This document shows, piece after piece, positions 17,851 through 26,730 of a stretch of 64,000 nucleotides of DNA. The position numbers and the translations under genes were made by a program. Source of the DNA: Salinibacillus kushneri (GTDB taxonomy: Bacteria > Bacillota > Bacilli > Bacillales > Alkalibacillaceae); NCBI RefSeq assembly GCF_900111405.1, contig NZ_FOHJ01000009.1, positions 1-64,000 of the forward strand. The letters run 5' to 3'. A model generated the notes under the pieces. It had not been told where the DNA came from. It was given only the letters and a program-made list of their open reading frames with translations, and made no database searches. How positions within the stretch are numbered: the stretch's first letter is position 1; the number at the start of each line of letters is the position of its first letter.

Positions 17851-18060
17851 CAAGTCTAAGCGTGGAGCTTTTAAAAGCAGACCACTTCGTGTATTCTGCT
17901 TACGCTGTTGGGCCTTAACGGTCGCCAACGCTTTTCTTGTCCAGCTGTAGCTCCTAGGTCTGGGCGGACATAAGCCAAATCCATTACGTGGCAAAACCTA
18001 TTCCACTACATGGATTTGGCGTATACCGCCAGACCTGACCAGTCGCCAACGCTTTTCTTA
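17851..18060. repeat. Dispersed palindromic intergenic repeat, two tandem units (B1 and B2)
   Basis: The 17800-18060 gap has no gene. B2 (17956-18036) is an imperfect palindrome: AGGTCTGG at 17956 matches CCAGACCT ending at 18036, and CCAAATCCATTACGTGG (17975-17991) faces CCACTACATGGATTTGG (18003-18019). B1 (about 17851-17940) carries a diverged half (CACTTCGTGTATTCTGCTTA, then CGCTGTTGGGCCTTAACG). Each unit ends with the direct repeat GTCGCCAACGCTTTTCTT (17921-17938 and 18042-18059); the second copy touches the ffh stop codon. Copy A at 9882-9964 has the same plan. Confidence 0.75.
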
Positions 18061-19410
18061 TTACATAAAAGGAAAATTCATGAGGCCTTTTTTCTTTTTT
18101 CCTTTTTTGCTTGTATTGGTCATTTGTTTCATCATTTTCTTCATTTCGTCAAATTGCTTGAGAAGTCTGTTTACTTCAGATACGGAAGTTCCGGAACCTT
18201 TTGCAATACGACGTTTACGACTGGCGTTCATGATGCCTGGATCAATTCTCTCTTTTTTAGTCATAGATTGAATAATAGCCTCTACATGGCTAATTTGTTT
18301 TTCATCAACTTGAAGGTTTTTCATGCCCTTCATCTTATTTGCTCCAGGCATCATGTTGATTAACTCATCCAGAGGTCCCATATTCTTTACTTGTTGCATT
18401 TGTTCAAGAAAATCTTCAAATGTAAACGATGCAGAACGCATTTTTTCTTCAAGCTCTTTTGCCTGCTTTTCATCTACATTATCTTGTGCTTTTTCAATTA
18501 AAGATAACACATCACCCATACCTAAAATTCTGGATGCCATACGTTCCGGATGAAAAGCTTCAAGTTCGTCAAGTTTTTCACCCATACCTGCATATTTGAT
18601 CGGTTTACCTGTAACAGCTTTAATGGATATAGCTGCACCACCACGAGTGTCCCCATCTAACTTGGTTAACACAACTCCGGAAATATCAAGCTGTTCATCA
18701 AAGCTTTCTGCCACATTCACTGCATCTTGACCCGTCATGGAATCAACAACAAGGAAAATTTCATCTGGTGTAGTGACTTCTTTAATATTTTGCAGCTCAT
18801 CCATTAATTGTTCATCAACGTGCAAGCGACCAGCTGTATCAATAATAACATAATCATGATGTTCTTCTTTTGCTTTATCAATTGCCTGTTTTGCAATATC
18901 AACCGGATTTGCTTCTGTTCCTAATGAAAAGACAGGCATATCCAACTGCTTACCTAATGTTTCTAATTGATTAATGGCTGCAGGACGATAAACGTCAGCA
19001 GCTACCAGCATCGGATTTCGGTTATTCTTTTTTCGTAGCAGGTTGGCTAATTTTCCGGTAGTTGTCGTTTTACCTGCCCCTTGTAAACCAACCATCATGA
19101 TGACAGTAGGGGGTTTATTGGCTACTGCAATCTTGCTTTGCTCGCCGCCCATCAGGTCCGACAGCTCTTCTTTTACAACTTTTATTACCTGTTGGCCAGG
19201 TGTTAAACTATCCATGACTTCCTGACCGATTGCCCGTTCTTTAACGCGCTTAATAAAATCCTTTACTACTTTAAAATTAACGTCGGCCTCTAATAGAGCC
19301 AACCGGACTTCACGAGTCATTTCCTTTACATCGGCTTCGGTTACTTTACCTTTTCCTTTTACCTTTTGAATCGTTTTTTGCAGTCGGTCGGCTAACCCTT
19401 CAAATGCCAT
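18061..19410 (-). CDS. ffh: Signal recognition particle protein Ffh (SRP54)
   Basis: Ffh binds signal sequences at the ribosome and delivers nascent chains to FtsY. The 449-residue GTPase has an N-domain helical bundle and a G domain with GLQGAGKTTTTGKLA near residue 107, DTAGRLHVDEQ and TKLDGDTRGGAA. A Met-rich M domain (about 300-435) includes the SRP-RNA-binding SGTSVSEVNRLLKQFDEM region. The lysine-rich tail KKGKKKKGLMNFPFM is typical. It is 11 bp after ylxM, its usual regulator partner. Confidence 0.98.
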   Translation of the reverse strand: MAFEGLADRLQKTIQKVKGKGKVTEADVKEMTREVRLALLEADVNFKVVKDFIKRVKERAIGQEVMDSLTPGQQVIKVVKEELSDLMGGEQSKIAVANKPPTVIMMVGLQGAGKTTTTGKLANLLRKKNNRNPMLVAADVYRPAAINQLETLGKQLDMPVFSLGTEANPVDIAKQAIDKAKEEHHDYVIIDTAGRLHVDEQLMDELQNIKEVTTPDEIFLVVDSMTGQDAVNVAESFDEQLDISGVVLTKLDGDTRGGAAISIKAVTGKPIKYAGMGEKLDELEAFHPERMASRILGMGDVLSLIEKAQDNVDEKQAKELEEKMRSASFTFEDFLEQMQQVKNMGPLDELINMMPGANKMKGMKNLQVDEKQISHVEAIIQSMTKKERIDPGIMNASRKRRIAKGSGTSVSEVNRLLKQFDEMKKMMKQMTNTSKKGKKKKGLMNFPFM

Positions 19411-19421
19411 AAAGCCACCTC

Positions 19422-19757
19422 CTAATCTAGATTTTCAAACCTTTGAATGAATGTCAAAAGTTCGGATTTATCAATCGTTTCTTCACGGTTTACTCTTTCT
19501 TTTAATTCATGAATAAGTTCGTTTCTTTGCTTAAATTTGCGATAAAGATCAAGCTTTTCTTCATATTCTTCAAGCATAGATTCCGTTCTTCTTATATTAT
19601 CATAAACGGCCTGTCTACTTACATCAAATTCTTCAGCTATCTCGCCTAATGAATAATCCTCTAAATAATACATTTCCATATAATTTTTTTGTTTAGGTGT
19701 TAATAACTTTTGGTAAAAATCAAATAGATAATTGATTCGGGTTGTTTTTTCCAGCAA
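19422..19757 (-). CDS. ylxM: YlxM (UPF0122) helix-turn-helix SRP-associated protein
   Basis: YlxM is a small cytoplasmic protein encoded with ffh and reported in streptococci to interact with the signal recognition particle. The 111-residue protein resembles sigma-factor region 4, with the [26 protein letters not shown] around residues 36-58 and then a charged coiled coil. The start is taken at TTG 19757, with AGAGGTG about seven bases upstream. The longer frame begins with a GTG at 19766 that lies within that ribosome-binding site. Confidence 0.92.
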   Translation of the reverse strand: MLEKTTRINYLFDFYQKLLTPKQKNYMEMYYLEDYSLGEIAEEFDVSRQAVYDNIRRTESMLEEYEEKLDLYRKFKQRNELIHELKERVNREETIDKSELLTFIQRFENLD

Positions 19758-19834
19758 GGTAAGCACCTCTTGTTAAGGGAATATCCTTTACATCTTAAAT
19801 GGTAAGGGAACAAGTACAATGTGTCAAGGTATGG

Positions 19835-20842
19835 CTACTGCTCTTCATTTGTGTCTGGCTGTTGTTCAATTATGTCAGCAAATAGACCATAAACAAAAGA
19901 ATTAGCATCAAATGGCTGTAAGTCTGCCACTTTCTCACCAAGCCCAACATATTTTACAGGAATGGATAACTCATTACGAATAGCTAATACAATCCCGCCT
20001 TTAGCCGTTCCATCTAATTTCGATAATACAATTCCTGAAACATCTGTTGCATCTGAAAATGTCTTGGCCTGACTCATAGCGTTTTGGCCTGTAGTCGCAT
20101 CCAGAACTAATAGCACTTCATGTGGAGCATCAGGCACTTCCCGGGAAATCACACGTTTCACCTTTGCCAGTTCGTTCATCAGATTTACTTTATTTTGCAG
20201 TCTTCCCGCCGTATCACAAAGTAGCACATCAGCTTTTCTTGATTTAGCTGCCTGAATACCATCGTAAATGACTGCCGCTGGATCGCTCCCTTCATTGTGT
20301 TTAATGACTTCAACGCCAACTCGTTCTCCCCATACATCCAGCTGTTCAATAGCCCCTGCTCTAAATGTATCTCCAGCAGCAAGCATTACGGTTTTGCCTT
20401 CTTCTTTAAGTCGATGAGCAAGTTTTCCGATTGTAGTTGTTTTACCAACACCATTTACCCCTACAAATAAAATAACGGATAAACCTTCCTGATTTAGCTT
20501 AAGCTCTTCCACCTCTTCTTCCGCATCCCCATAATAAATCTCCACAAGTTTTTCTGAAATGACTTCAACAACTTCAGTGGTTTCTTTAATATTTCGACGT
20601 TTTACTTCCATTTCTAATTCTTCAATTAATTCCATCACCGTTTCCACCCCTACATCAGCGGAAATCAGTATTTCTTCAAGCTCTTCAAAAAAGTCTTCAT
20701 CAACTTTTCGGTATTTCGCCACTAAATCATTCATTTTAGTAGCAAATGAATCTCTTGTTTTGGTTAATCCATCTTTAAACTTATCTGATACCTGTTCGGT
20801 TTGTTTACTAATTTTATCCTTTAATTTCTGAAAAAAACTCAA
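19835..20842 (-). CDS. ftsY: Signal recognition particle receptor FtsY
   Basis: FtsY is the membrane-associated GTPase receptor for Ffh. The 335-residue protein has a short basic A region, an N domain (FFEELEEILISADVGVETVMEL), and a G domain with GVNGVGKTTTIGKLAHRL, CDTAGRLQNK and SKLDGTAKGG. The start is taken at a TTG (20842), reading SFFQKLKDKI as in B. subtilis, with GGAAGG eight bases upstream. The open frame extends nine codons further but would then overlap the end of smc. Confidence 0.96.
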   Translation of the reverse strand: MSFFQKLKDKISKQTEQVSDKFKDGLTKTRDSFATKMNDLVAKYRKVDEDFFEELEEILISADVGVETVMELIEELEMEVKRRNIKETTEVVEVISEKLVEIYYGDAEEEVEELKLNQEGLSVILFVGVNGVGKTTTIGKLAHRLKEEGKTVMLAAGDTFRAGAIEQLDVWGERVGVEVIKHNEGSDPAAVIYDGIQAAKSRKADVLLCDTAGRLQNKVNLMNELAKVKRVISREVPDAPHEVLLVLDATTGQNAMSQAKTFSDATDVSGIVLSKLDGTAKGGIVLAIRNELSIPVKYVGLGEKVADLQPFDANSFVYGLFADIIEQQPDTNEEQ

Positions 20843-20861
20843 AACCTCATCCTTCCTTTCC

Positions 20862-23800
20862 TTATGCATTGACCATTTGATCGGTTTCTTCTAAACGTAC
20901 GGATACGAGTTTAGATACACCCGATTCCTGCATAGTTACCCCGTATAGTACATCCGCTTCTTCCATCGTTCCTTTTCGATGGGTGATAACAATGAACTGT
21001 GTTTTTTCACTATAATCTTTTAAATACTGAGCAAACCGGTTAACATTAGCCTCATCAAGTGCCGCTTCTACTTCATCCAGTACACAGAACGGAACTGGTC
21101 GCACACGTAAAATGGCAAAAAGCAAAGCAATGGCTGTAAGTGCACGTTCACCTCCGGAAAGTAGTCCCAGATTTTGCAGCTTTTTACCCGGAGGTTGTGC
21201 GACAATATCCACTCCTGTTTCCAGTAAATCTTTTGGATCTGTTAGTTTTAGATCAGCTCGCCCCCCACCAAATAATTGTTGAAAGACATCTATAAATTCC
21301 CTCTGTACTTGTACGAACGTACCCTCAAAACGCGTCACCATTTCTTCATCCATCTCTTTAATGACCGCATATAACGTTTCTTTGGCATCTAATAAATCCT
21401 GTCTTTGGGTGGTTAAAAATTCGTAACGTTCTTGAATTCGCTTATATTCATCAATTGCTCCCAAATTGACCGTGCCCAGACGATCAATCTCCTCTTTTAT
21501 TTGTTTTACTGTATTTTTGGCCTCTTCCACATCTTCTGTTCGACCAAAAGAGGATAACGCTTTTTCAAAGGAAAGCATATATTCTTCCTGTAGGACGCTT
21601 AGATGATTTTCCAATTCAACATCCAGGCGATTAGCCTTCACTTCTTTTTGCTGCAGGTCTTCTGTTAATTGATTCAGGATTCGATTTTTTTCTTTTATTT
21701 CGATTTCTAAATCCTCTGTTATTTGATTACGTTGCTGTCGATTTTCGCGTTTCGCTTTTAAATTTAGCTGCGTCTTGTGTTTTTCCTCTCGCTTCAAGGA
21801 AATGTCCTGTTCAATTTCTTCCGCTGTCTGTCCCTCTTCCTTCATAGTTTCCAGTGCTGTATGCTCTTCCTGAACCTGACTTTTTTGTGATTGTAAATCG
21901 GCTAGTTCATTTTTTGAACTGCTTACTTTCTCTCTTTGATTTTTTACATTTGTGTCTTGTTCAGCCAGTATAACTTGCATTTGATGGTATTCCTGCTGAA
22001 TTTTTTCGCTTGATTCTTGTTGGTTATTAAGCTCATTTGTTAGCGTATCAATTTGGTTTTGCAGCTTTTCAGCTTCTTCTTCAAGTTCCTGCAAGCGATT
22101 CGTCAACGTCAACCGTGAATCCTGCCATTCCTTCTCTTCTGTTTGAAATTGCTCCTGCTCCTGATCATAGAGAGATAAGTGATCATTAACATTCGACCGT
22201 TTCAATTCAATCTCTCTTAAATCGCCTCGACGTTCATTCGCTGTAGATTTCAATTGATTGATTTCATCTTCCAGAGCCTGAACCTCTTCCTGTTTCTGAT
22301 TTTGTTCATGGATTAACTGGTCAAGCTCATTTTCAAATGCTTTTGTTCTTTTCTCAAAATCCTCGAGTTTCTCTGTAACCTGCCCCAATTCTTTATCTCT
22401 CGTAAAGAGTGATTGATTTTTCTTCTTTTGGGCTCCACCCGTCATCGAACCTCCAGGATTAACTACATCACCATCAAGGGTAACGATACGAAAACGTCGT
22501 TGAAGAGAATTAGCTAAATCATTAGCATCTTTGAGATTTTTTGCGATGACAATATTTCCAAGCAAGGATTGAATGGCTTTTGAAAATTTTTGGTTGTAAT
22601 CAATGAGCTGGTCCGCTATGCCGACAAAACCGGGATGACTTTCAATATTACGAGTCAAATGATCTGGTATACGTTTAGGTTGCATAGAAGGAAGAGGGAG
22701 AAAAGTAGCTCTTCCGTTATTGGTTTTTTTCAACCATTGAATTGCCTGGCGTGCATGATTTTCATTTTCCATAATAATATGCTGGGCTTGTCCACCAAGA
22801 GCGGTTTCGATAGCCAATACGTAGTCATCAGGAATTTGTATAGTTTCCGCGACTGCGCCGTGTATTCCCTGTAATTCATTTCGTTCTCTAGCTTTCAGAA
22901 CAGCCTTTACACCGTGGAAAAAGCCAGAAAAGTCCTCCTTCATTTCCTCCAGCATTTCTTTTCTAGAACGAAGCTTATGAATATACTGATATCCCTGATT
23001 TAATTTTTTCTGTTTCTCTTCAATCTTTGTTTTTTGCTTTTCAAAAGCTTCTTTTTCTTTATGATATAATTGTTGTTTTTCTTCGGCCTTTTCCTCTATT
23101 TGTTGTAATTCCGCCGAGAATTTTTCCTGTTTCTGATCAATTTCTTTACGCTGATCTAATAATCCCTGGAAACGCTCAGTCATTTTACTCTTTTTTTGTT
23201 TGTTCTGTTCTAGACTTCGTTCAATACCCTGCAGTTCATTTCGCTTAGCAGCTTGTTCATTTAATAACTCAATATAGTCACTTTTTAACCCTTCTATCTT
23301 TTCCTCCATGCTTTCACGGGAGGTGCCAAGACTCTGTTCAAGGGCTTCTATTCTTTTTTTCGTTTCATTTCTTTCCGTAACGAGCTTTTTTAATTGTTCT
23401 TCATCAGCTGCTAACTGATGGTTTACATTTTCTATTTTTTCATTCAATCTCGATTCTTCATCAACTAACTTATCCTTATTTTCCTCATAATGTTTCCAGC
23501 GCTCATTAAACAAACGCTTACGTCCCTCTAAATTTTCTAATTCCTGAGTTAAGGACAGCATTTGATTTTGCATCTCTTCAATGGTCTGATCTAATCCTTG
23601 TATTTCAGCCTTCTCTTTTTCCAGCTTGGCCTCTTCCTGAGTTATATCTGTTTGTTTATGTAAAATATCCTGTTTTTGTTCTTCAATCTGACCTAGTAAG
23701 GATTGCCATTCTTTATTTAATCTCTCAATCTCCGTTACGAGTAAAGAAACCTCGTGTTTTTTTAGCTGATCCTTTTTTTCCAAGTATGTTTCAGCTGTTT

Positions 23801-24428
23801 CGGCCTGCTCTTTAAGAGGCTCAAGCTGACCTTCAATTTCATAAATAATATCTTCTACACGGTAGAGGTTTTCCTGCGTATCCGAAAGCTTCATCTCCGC
23901 TTTTTTCTTTCGCTGCTTATATTTTAAAACCCCAGCAGCCTCTTCAAAAATAGCACGACGTTCTTCCGGTTTTGAACTTAATATTTCTTCAACCCTTCCC
24001 TGACTGATGATTGAAAAGGCTTCTTTACCAAGTCCTGAATCCATAAACAGGTCAATAATATCCTTTAATCGACACGTCTGCTGATTAATAAAAAATTCAC
24101 TTTCACCGGATCGATACACACGGCGAGTTATATTAACCTCCTGATAGTCTATAGGTAAAGCACTGTCTTCATTATCTAAAACTAACGAAACTTCAGCAAA
24201 GTTAAGCGCCTTTCTTGTATCACTGCCTGCAAAAATAATGTCTTCCATTTTGGACCCACGTAACGATTTGGCAGATTGCTCACCTAATACCCAGCGTATT
24301 GCGTCCGTAATATTACTCTTTCCGCTCCCATTAGGTCCAACAACGGCTGTGACACCCGGGACAAATTCAACTGAAATTCGCTCAGCAAAGGATTTAAATC
24401 CAACTGTATCTAATCGTTTGAGGAACAT
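20862..24428 (-). CDS. smc: Chromosome segregation and condensation protein SMC
   Basis: SMC forms the ring-shaped condensin with ScpA and ScpB. The 1188-residue protein has the head Walker A VVGPNGSGKSNITDAI (residues ~30-45) and two long antiparallel coiled coils. The hinge lies around residues 500-660, with GSMTGGAQKK just after it. The C-terminal head carries LGLLSGGERALTAIALLFA and Walker B FCVLDEVEAALDEANV. Length and architecture are normal. A TGATAAAAT extended -10 lies upstream in the gap shared with yfkK. Confidence 0.98.
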   Translation of the reverse strand: MFLKRLDTVGFKSFAERISVEFVPGVTAVVGPNGSGKSNITDAIRWVLGEQSAKSLRGSKMEDIIFAGSDTRKALNFAEVSLVLDNEDSALPIDYQEVNITRRVYRSGESEFFINQQTCRLKDIIDLFMDSGLGKEAFSIISQGRVEEILSSKPEERRAIFEEAAGVLKYKQRKKKAEMKLSDTQENLYRVEDIIYEIEGQLEPLKEQAETAETYLEKKDQLKKHEVSLLVTEIERLNKEWQSLLGQIEEQKQDILHKQTDITQEEAKLEKEKAEIQGLDQTIEEMQNQMLSLTQELENLEGRKRLFNERWKHYEENKDKLVDEESRLNEKIENVNHQLAADEEQLKKLVTERNETKKRIEALEQSLGTSRESMEEKIEGLKSDYIELLNEQAAKRNELQGIERSLEQNKQKKSKMTERFQGLLDQRKEIDQKQEKFSAELQQIEEKAEEKQQLYHKEKEAFEKQKTKIEEKQKKLNQGYQYIHKLRSRKEMLEEMKEDFSGFFHGVKAVLKARERNELQGIHGAVAETIQIPDDYVLAIETALGGQAQHIIMENENHARQAIQWLKKTNNGRATFLPLPSMQPKRIPDHLTRNIESHPGFVGIADQLIDYNQKFSKAIQSLLGNIVIAKNLKDANDLANSLQRRFRIVTLDGDVVNPGGSMTGGAQKKKNQSLFTRDKELGQVTEKLEDFEKRTKAFENELDQLIHEQNQKQEEVQALEDEINQLKSTANERRGDLREIELKRSNVNDHLSLYDQEQEQFQTEEKEWQDSRLTLTNRLQELEEEAEKLQNQIDTLTNELNNQQESSEKIQQEYHQMQVILAEQDTNVKNQREKVSSSKNELADLQSQKSQVQEEHTALETMKEEGQTAEEIEQDISLKREEKHKTQLNLKAKRENRQQRNQITEDLEIEIKEKNRILNQLTEDLQQKEVKANRLDVELENHLSVLQEEYMLSFEKALSSFGRTEDVEEAKNTVKQIKEEIDRLGTVNLGAIDEYKRIQERYEFLTTQRQDLLDAKETLYAVIKEMDEEMVTRFEGTFVQVQREFIDVFQQLFGGGRADLKLTDPKDLLETGVDIVAQPPGKKLQNLGLLSGGERALTAIALLFAILRVRPVPFCVLDEVEAALDEANVNRFAQYLKDYSEKTQFIVITHRKGTMEEADVLYGVTMQESGVSKLVSVRLEETDQMVNA

Positions 24429-24559
24429 TCCGTTTTCCTCCCGTAAATTCTTTTCATAACACTTATGATTTTTCTTGTCATAGGTTTCCTTTTAACCTTG
24501 TATATTTTATCATAGAATATAAAATGAAAGAAGAAGATTATACATAAAGGAGTGTTGAT

Positions 24560-24784
24560 GTGAGTTTAAAAGAAGCATCCGAGCAAAATTTATCTTATAT
24601 TATTGAAGAGCTTATGAATGACTTGCAGGTTATTAATCGTAGCGTATTAGATCCCAAATATTTTGATGTTAAAGATTACCATGATATTAAATCCGTTTAT
24701 GAGATGGTAAAAAGTAAAAATCAACTAAGCTTACCAGAATTACAAGCTATTATCGAGGAATTAAGGAAATTTAGAGTGCAATGA
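24560..24784 (+). CDS. UPF0435 / DUF1128 family small protein (YfkK-like)
   Basis: The 74-residue protein resembles YfkK, an uncharacterised Bacillaceae family. It is acidic and fully helical, with no Cys, no membrane segment and no catalytic motif; the conserved feel is in NLSYIIEELMNDLQVINRSVL and the SLPELQAIIEELRKFR end. The start is GTG with AAGGAG seven bases upstream. It is the only plus-strand gene in the smc-rnc interval, where B. subtilis has none, and a long hairpin ends it. The family call is from memory of its pattern. Confidence 0.8.
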   Translation: MSLKEASEQNLSYIIEELMNDLQVINRSVLDPKYFDVKDYHDIKSVYEMVKSKNQLSLPELQAIIEELRKFRVQ

Positions 24785-24799
24785 AAGTATACTAATTTT

Positions 24800-24850
24800 A
24801 ATAGGTGCCAAAGCTTTCAAATCAGTTATTCAAAAGTTTTGGCACCTATT
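24800..24850. terminator. Bidirectional rho-independent terminator between yfkK-like gene and rnc
   Basis: AATAGGTGCCAAAGCTTT at 24800-24817 is matched by its inverted copy ending at 24850, with one mismatch in 18 bases, forming a very long stem around a loop of about 15 bases. It lies between the stops of two convergent genes. Confidence 0.75.
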
Positions 24851-24854
24851 ATTA

Positions 24855-25541
24855 TCACTTTTTCTTTATTTTATCCAATGCTTCTTTAGCCGCATTTTGT
24901 TCTGCTTCTTTCTTCGTTCGACCGACCCCTTCACCACAAACATCATCCTGAATCGTTACTTCTGCAATAAATTCGCGGTGGTGTGCCGGACCTTTTTCAT
25001 CGACAATTTTGTAATTGATTTGACCTTCTAAATCTTGTTGTACAACCTCTTGAAGCATACTTTTGTAATCCATGGTATGAGAAAAAGCACCTGGTTTTAT
25101 TGTAGGAAATACATATTTATCCAAAAAATTCAAAACGGTACCAAACCCCTGATCTAAGTAAAGAGCGCCAATAAACCCTTCAAAGGCATCTGCTAATAGT
25201 GCCGGCCTGGTTCTTCCACCAGTCATTTCCTCACCCTTACCCAATAGGACTAAATCATTAAATTGAAGATTTTCGGCAAAATGGACGAGTGAAGGCTCAC
25301 ATACAATAGAAGCTCTAAATTTTGTCATTTCACCTTCATTCATCTTAGGATATTTTCGATATAAAAATTGGGATACAGCAAGCTCCAATACCGCATCACC
25401 TAAAAATTCCAGACGCTCATTATCTTCCAGACCACGATTCCGATGTTCATTCACATACGACGAATGGGTAAAAGACTGTTTTAATAACGGCTGATTATGA
25501 AACTTTACACCAATTTGCTCTTGAAATTGTTCAAAATTCAC
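24855..25541 (-). CDS. rnc: Ribonuclease III
   Basis: RNase III cleaves double-stranded RNA in rRNA processing and mRNA decay. The 228-residue protein has the catalytic signature [17 protein letters not shown] around residues 40-56, the second acidic site [14 protein letters not shown], and a C-terminal dsRNA-binding domain ([11 protein letters not shown] through [14 protein letters not shown]). The start is GTG with AGGTGG nine bases upstream. The Mg-binding Glu and Asp residues are present. Confidence 0.97.
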   Translation of the reverse strand: MNFEQFQEQIGVKFHNQPLLKQSFTHSSYVNEHRNRGLEDNERLEFLGDAVLELAVSQFLYRKYPKMNEGEMTKFRASIVCEPSLVHFAENLQFNDLVLLGKGEEMTGGRTRPALLADAFEGFIGALYLDQGFGTVLNFLDKYVFPTIKPGAFSHTMDYKSMLQEVVQQDLEGQINYKIVDEKGPAHHREFIAEVTIQDDVCGEGVGRTKKEAEQNAAKEALDKIKKK

Positions 25542-25598
25542 GTCTAGCTGCCACCTATCCTTGGATTTTGTTTTACATTTTAACCGAGATAAATGAAT

Positions 25599-25626
25599 GG
25601 AAAGTCCTGCAATGGCAGGACTTTCC
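25599..25626. terminator. Perfect 12-bp hairpin between acpP and rnc
   Basis: GGAAAGTCCTGC and GCAGGACTTTCC flank a four-base loop. It lies beyond the acpP stop and could terminate or attenuate transcription into rnc. The following T-run is poor (ATTCATTTAT on the minus strand), so it may instead stabilise the acpP transcript end. Confidence 0.55.
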
Positions 25627-25661
25627 TATAAGGTCAATAACATAATTTCATAAATGTTTAC

Positions 25662-25898
25662 TTAAGACTGTGACTTAGTTATGTAGTCCACAGCATCTCC
25701 AACGGTAGCAATTTTCTCTGCTTCCTCATCGGAAATCTCCATGTCAAATTCATCTTCTAACTCCATAACTAATTCTACTACATCTAGTGAATCAGCTTCC
25801 AAGTCATCACTAAAAGATGCTTCCATGGTCACTTTGGATTCATCTACCTCTAATTGGTTAACAATTACCTTTTTTACACGATCAAATACGTCTGCCAT
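25662..25898 (-). CDS. acpP: Acyl carrier protein
   Basis: ACP carries growing acyl chains on a 4'-phosphopantetheine arm during fatty acid synthesis. The 78-residue acidic helical protein has the attachment Ser37 in the canonical [13 protein letters not shown] motif. GGGAGGTGA lies upstream of the ATG. It is 91 bp after fabG, with its own predicted promoter, as expected for a very abundant protein. Confidence 0.98.
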   Translation of the reverse strand: MADVFDRVKKVIVNQLEVDESKVTMEASFSDDLEADSLDVVELVMELEDEFDMEISDEEAEKIATVGDAVDYITKSQS

Positions 25899-25923
25899 GT
25901 TGTCACCTCCCTTCCAGTAAGTG

Positions 25924-25951
25924 ATTATAAAATATTGGTTTTCTTATTTAA
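25924..25951 (-). promoter_or_regulatory. Predicted sigma-A promoter for acpP
   Basis: Minus-strand perfect -10 TATAAT (25924-25929) with a weak -35 TTAAAT (25946-25951) at 16 bases. It is placed within the fabG-acpP gap. Confidence 0.4.
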
Positions 25952-25963
25952 AGTTGGCCTTCA

Positions 25964-25990
25964 GGGTATACCCACTAGTAAGGTATACCT
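25964..25990. repeat. Twin GGTATACC palindromes downstream of fabG
   Basis: Two copies of the self-complementary octamer GGTATACC lie at 25965-25972 and 25982-25989, 17 bases apart centre to centre, extended to GGGTATACCC and AAGGTATACCTT. They start right after the fabG stop. They could pair with each other as an 8-bp hairpin with a nine-base loop, or act as a double protein site upstream of the acpP promoter. Function unknown. Confidence 0.5.
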
Positions 25991-26730
25991 TACATTACCA
26001 TACCACCATCCACATGCAAGGTCTGTCCTGTCATGTAGTCTGCATCATCTGAAGCTAAAAATTTAACAACTTTTGCTACATTTTCAGGGTTTCCTAAACG
26101 ATTTAGCGGAATTGTTGATAGCATCATTTCTCGCGTCTCATCATCAAGTTCATCTGTCATGTCTGTTGAAATATATCCTGGTGCCACAGCATTAACTAAA
26201 ATATTACGGGATGCAAGCTCTTTTGCTGTTGTCTTCGTTAACCCTATCACACCTGCTTTGGCCGCAACATAATTTGCCTGGCCAGGGTTACCGGCAATTC
26301 CAACAATAGACGCGATATTAATAATACGGCCACTCTTCTGTCGCATCATTTGTCTAGTTACGGCTTTTGTCGTTAAGAAGACTCCTTTAAGATTTGTATC
26401 AATGACTTCATCAAAGTCTTCTTCTTTCATGCGCATAAGTAAATTGTCACGGGTAATTCCTGCATTATTCACTAATACATCTAATGAACCAAACGTATCA
26501 ATAACCGATTTGACCATGCCCTTTACATCTTCAGCATTAGACACATTAGCCTGTACAGGAAAGGCTTTTCCACCTAACCGTTCAATTTCCTGAACGACTT
26601 CTTTCGCTTTTTGTTCATTACCTGCATAATTAACAGCTACATTTGCACCATTACGGGCTAATTCTAAAGCAATGGCTCGCCCAATTCCACGCGAAGCACC
26701 TGTAACCAAGGCATTCTTTCCATCTAACAT
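25990..26730 (-). CDS. fabG: 3-oxoacyl-ACP reductase FabG
   Basis: FabG is the NADPH-dependent ketoreductase of type II fatty acid synthesis. The 246-residue short-chain dehydrogenase has the cofactor motif [12 protein letters not shown] at 9-20, NNAG in the middle, and the catalytic Ser (NIASIVG) and YxxxK (ANYVAAKAG). The C-terminal [10 protein letters not shown] is typical. Its ATG shares one base with the fabD stop (TAATG). Confidence 0.97.
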   Translation of the reverse strand: MLDGKNALVTGASRGIGRAIALELARNGANVAVNYAGNEQKAKEVVQEIERLGGKAFPVQANVSNAEDVKGMVKSVIDTFGSLDVLVNNAGITRDNLLMRMKEEDFDEVIDTNLKGVFLTTKAVTRQMMRQKSGRIINIASIVGIAGNPGQANYVAAKAGVIGLTKTTAKELASRNILVNAVAPGYISTDMTDELDDETREMMLSTIPLNRLGNPENVAKVVKFLASDDADYMTGQTLHVDGGMVM

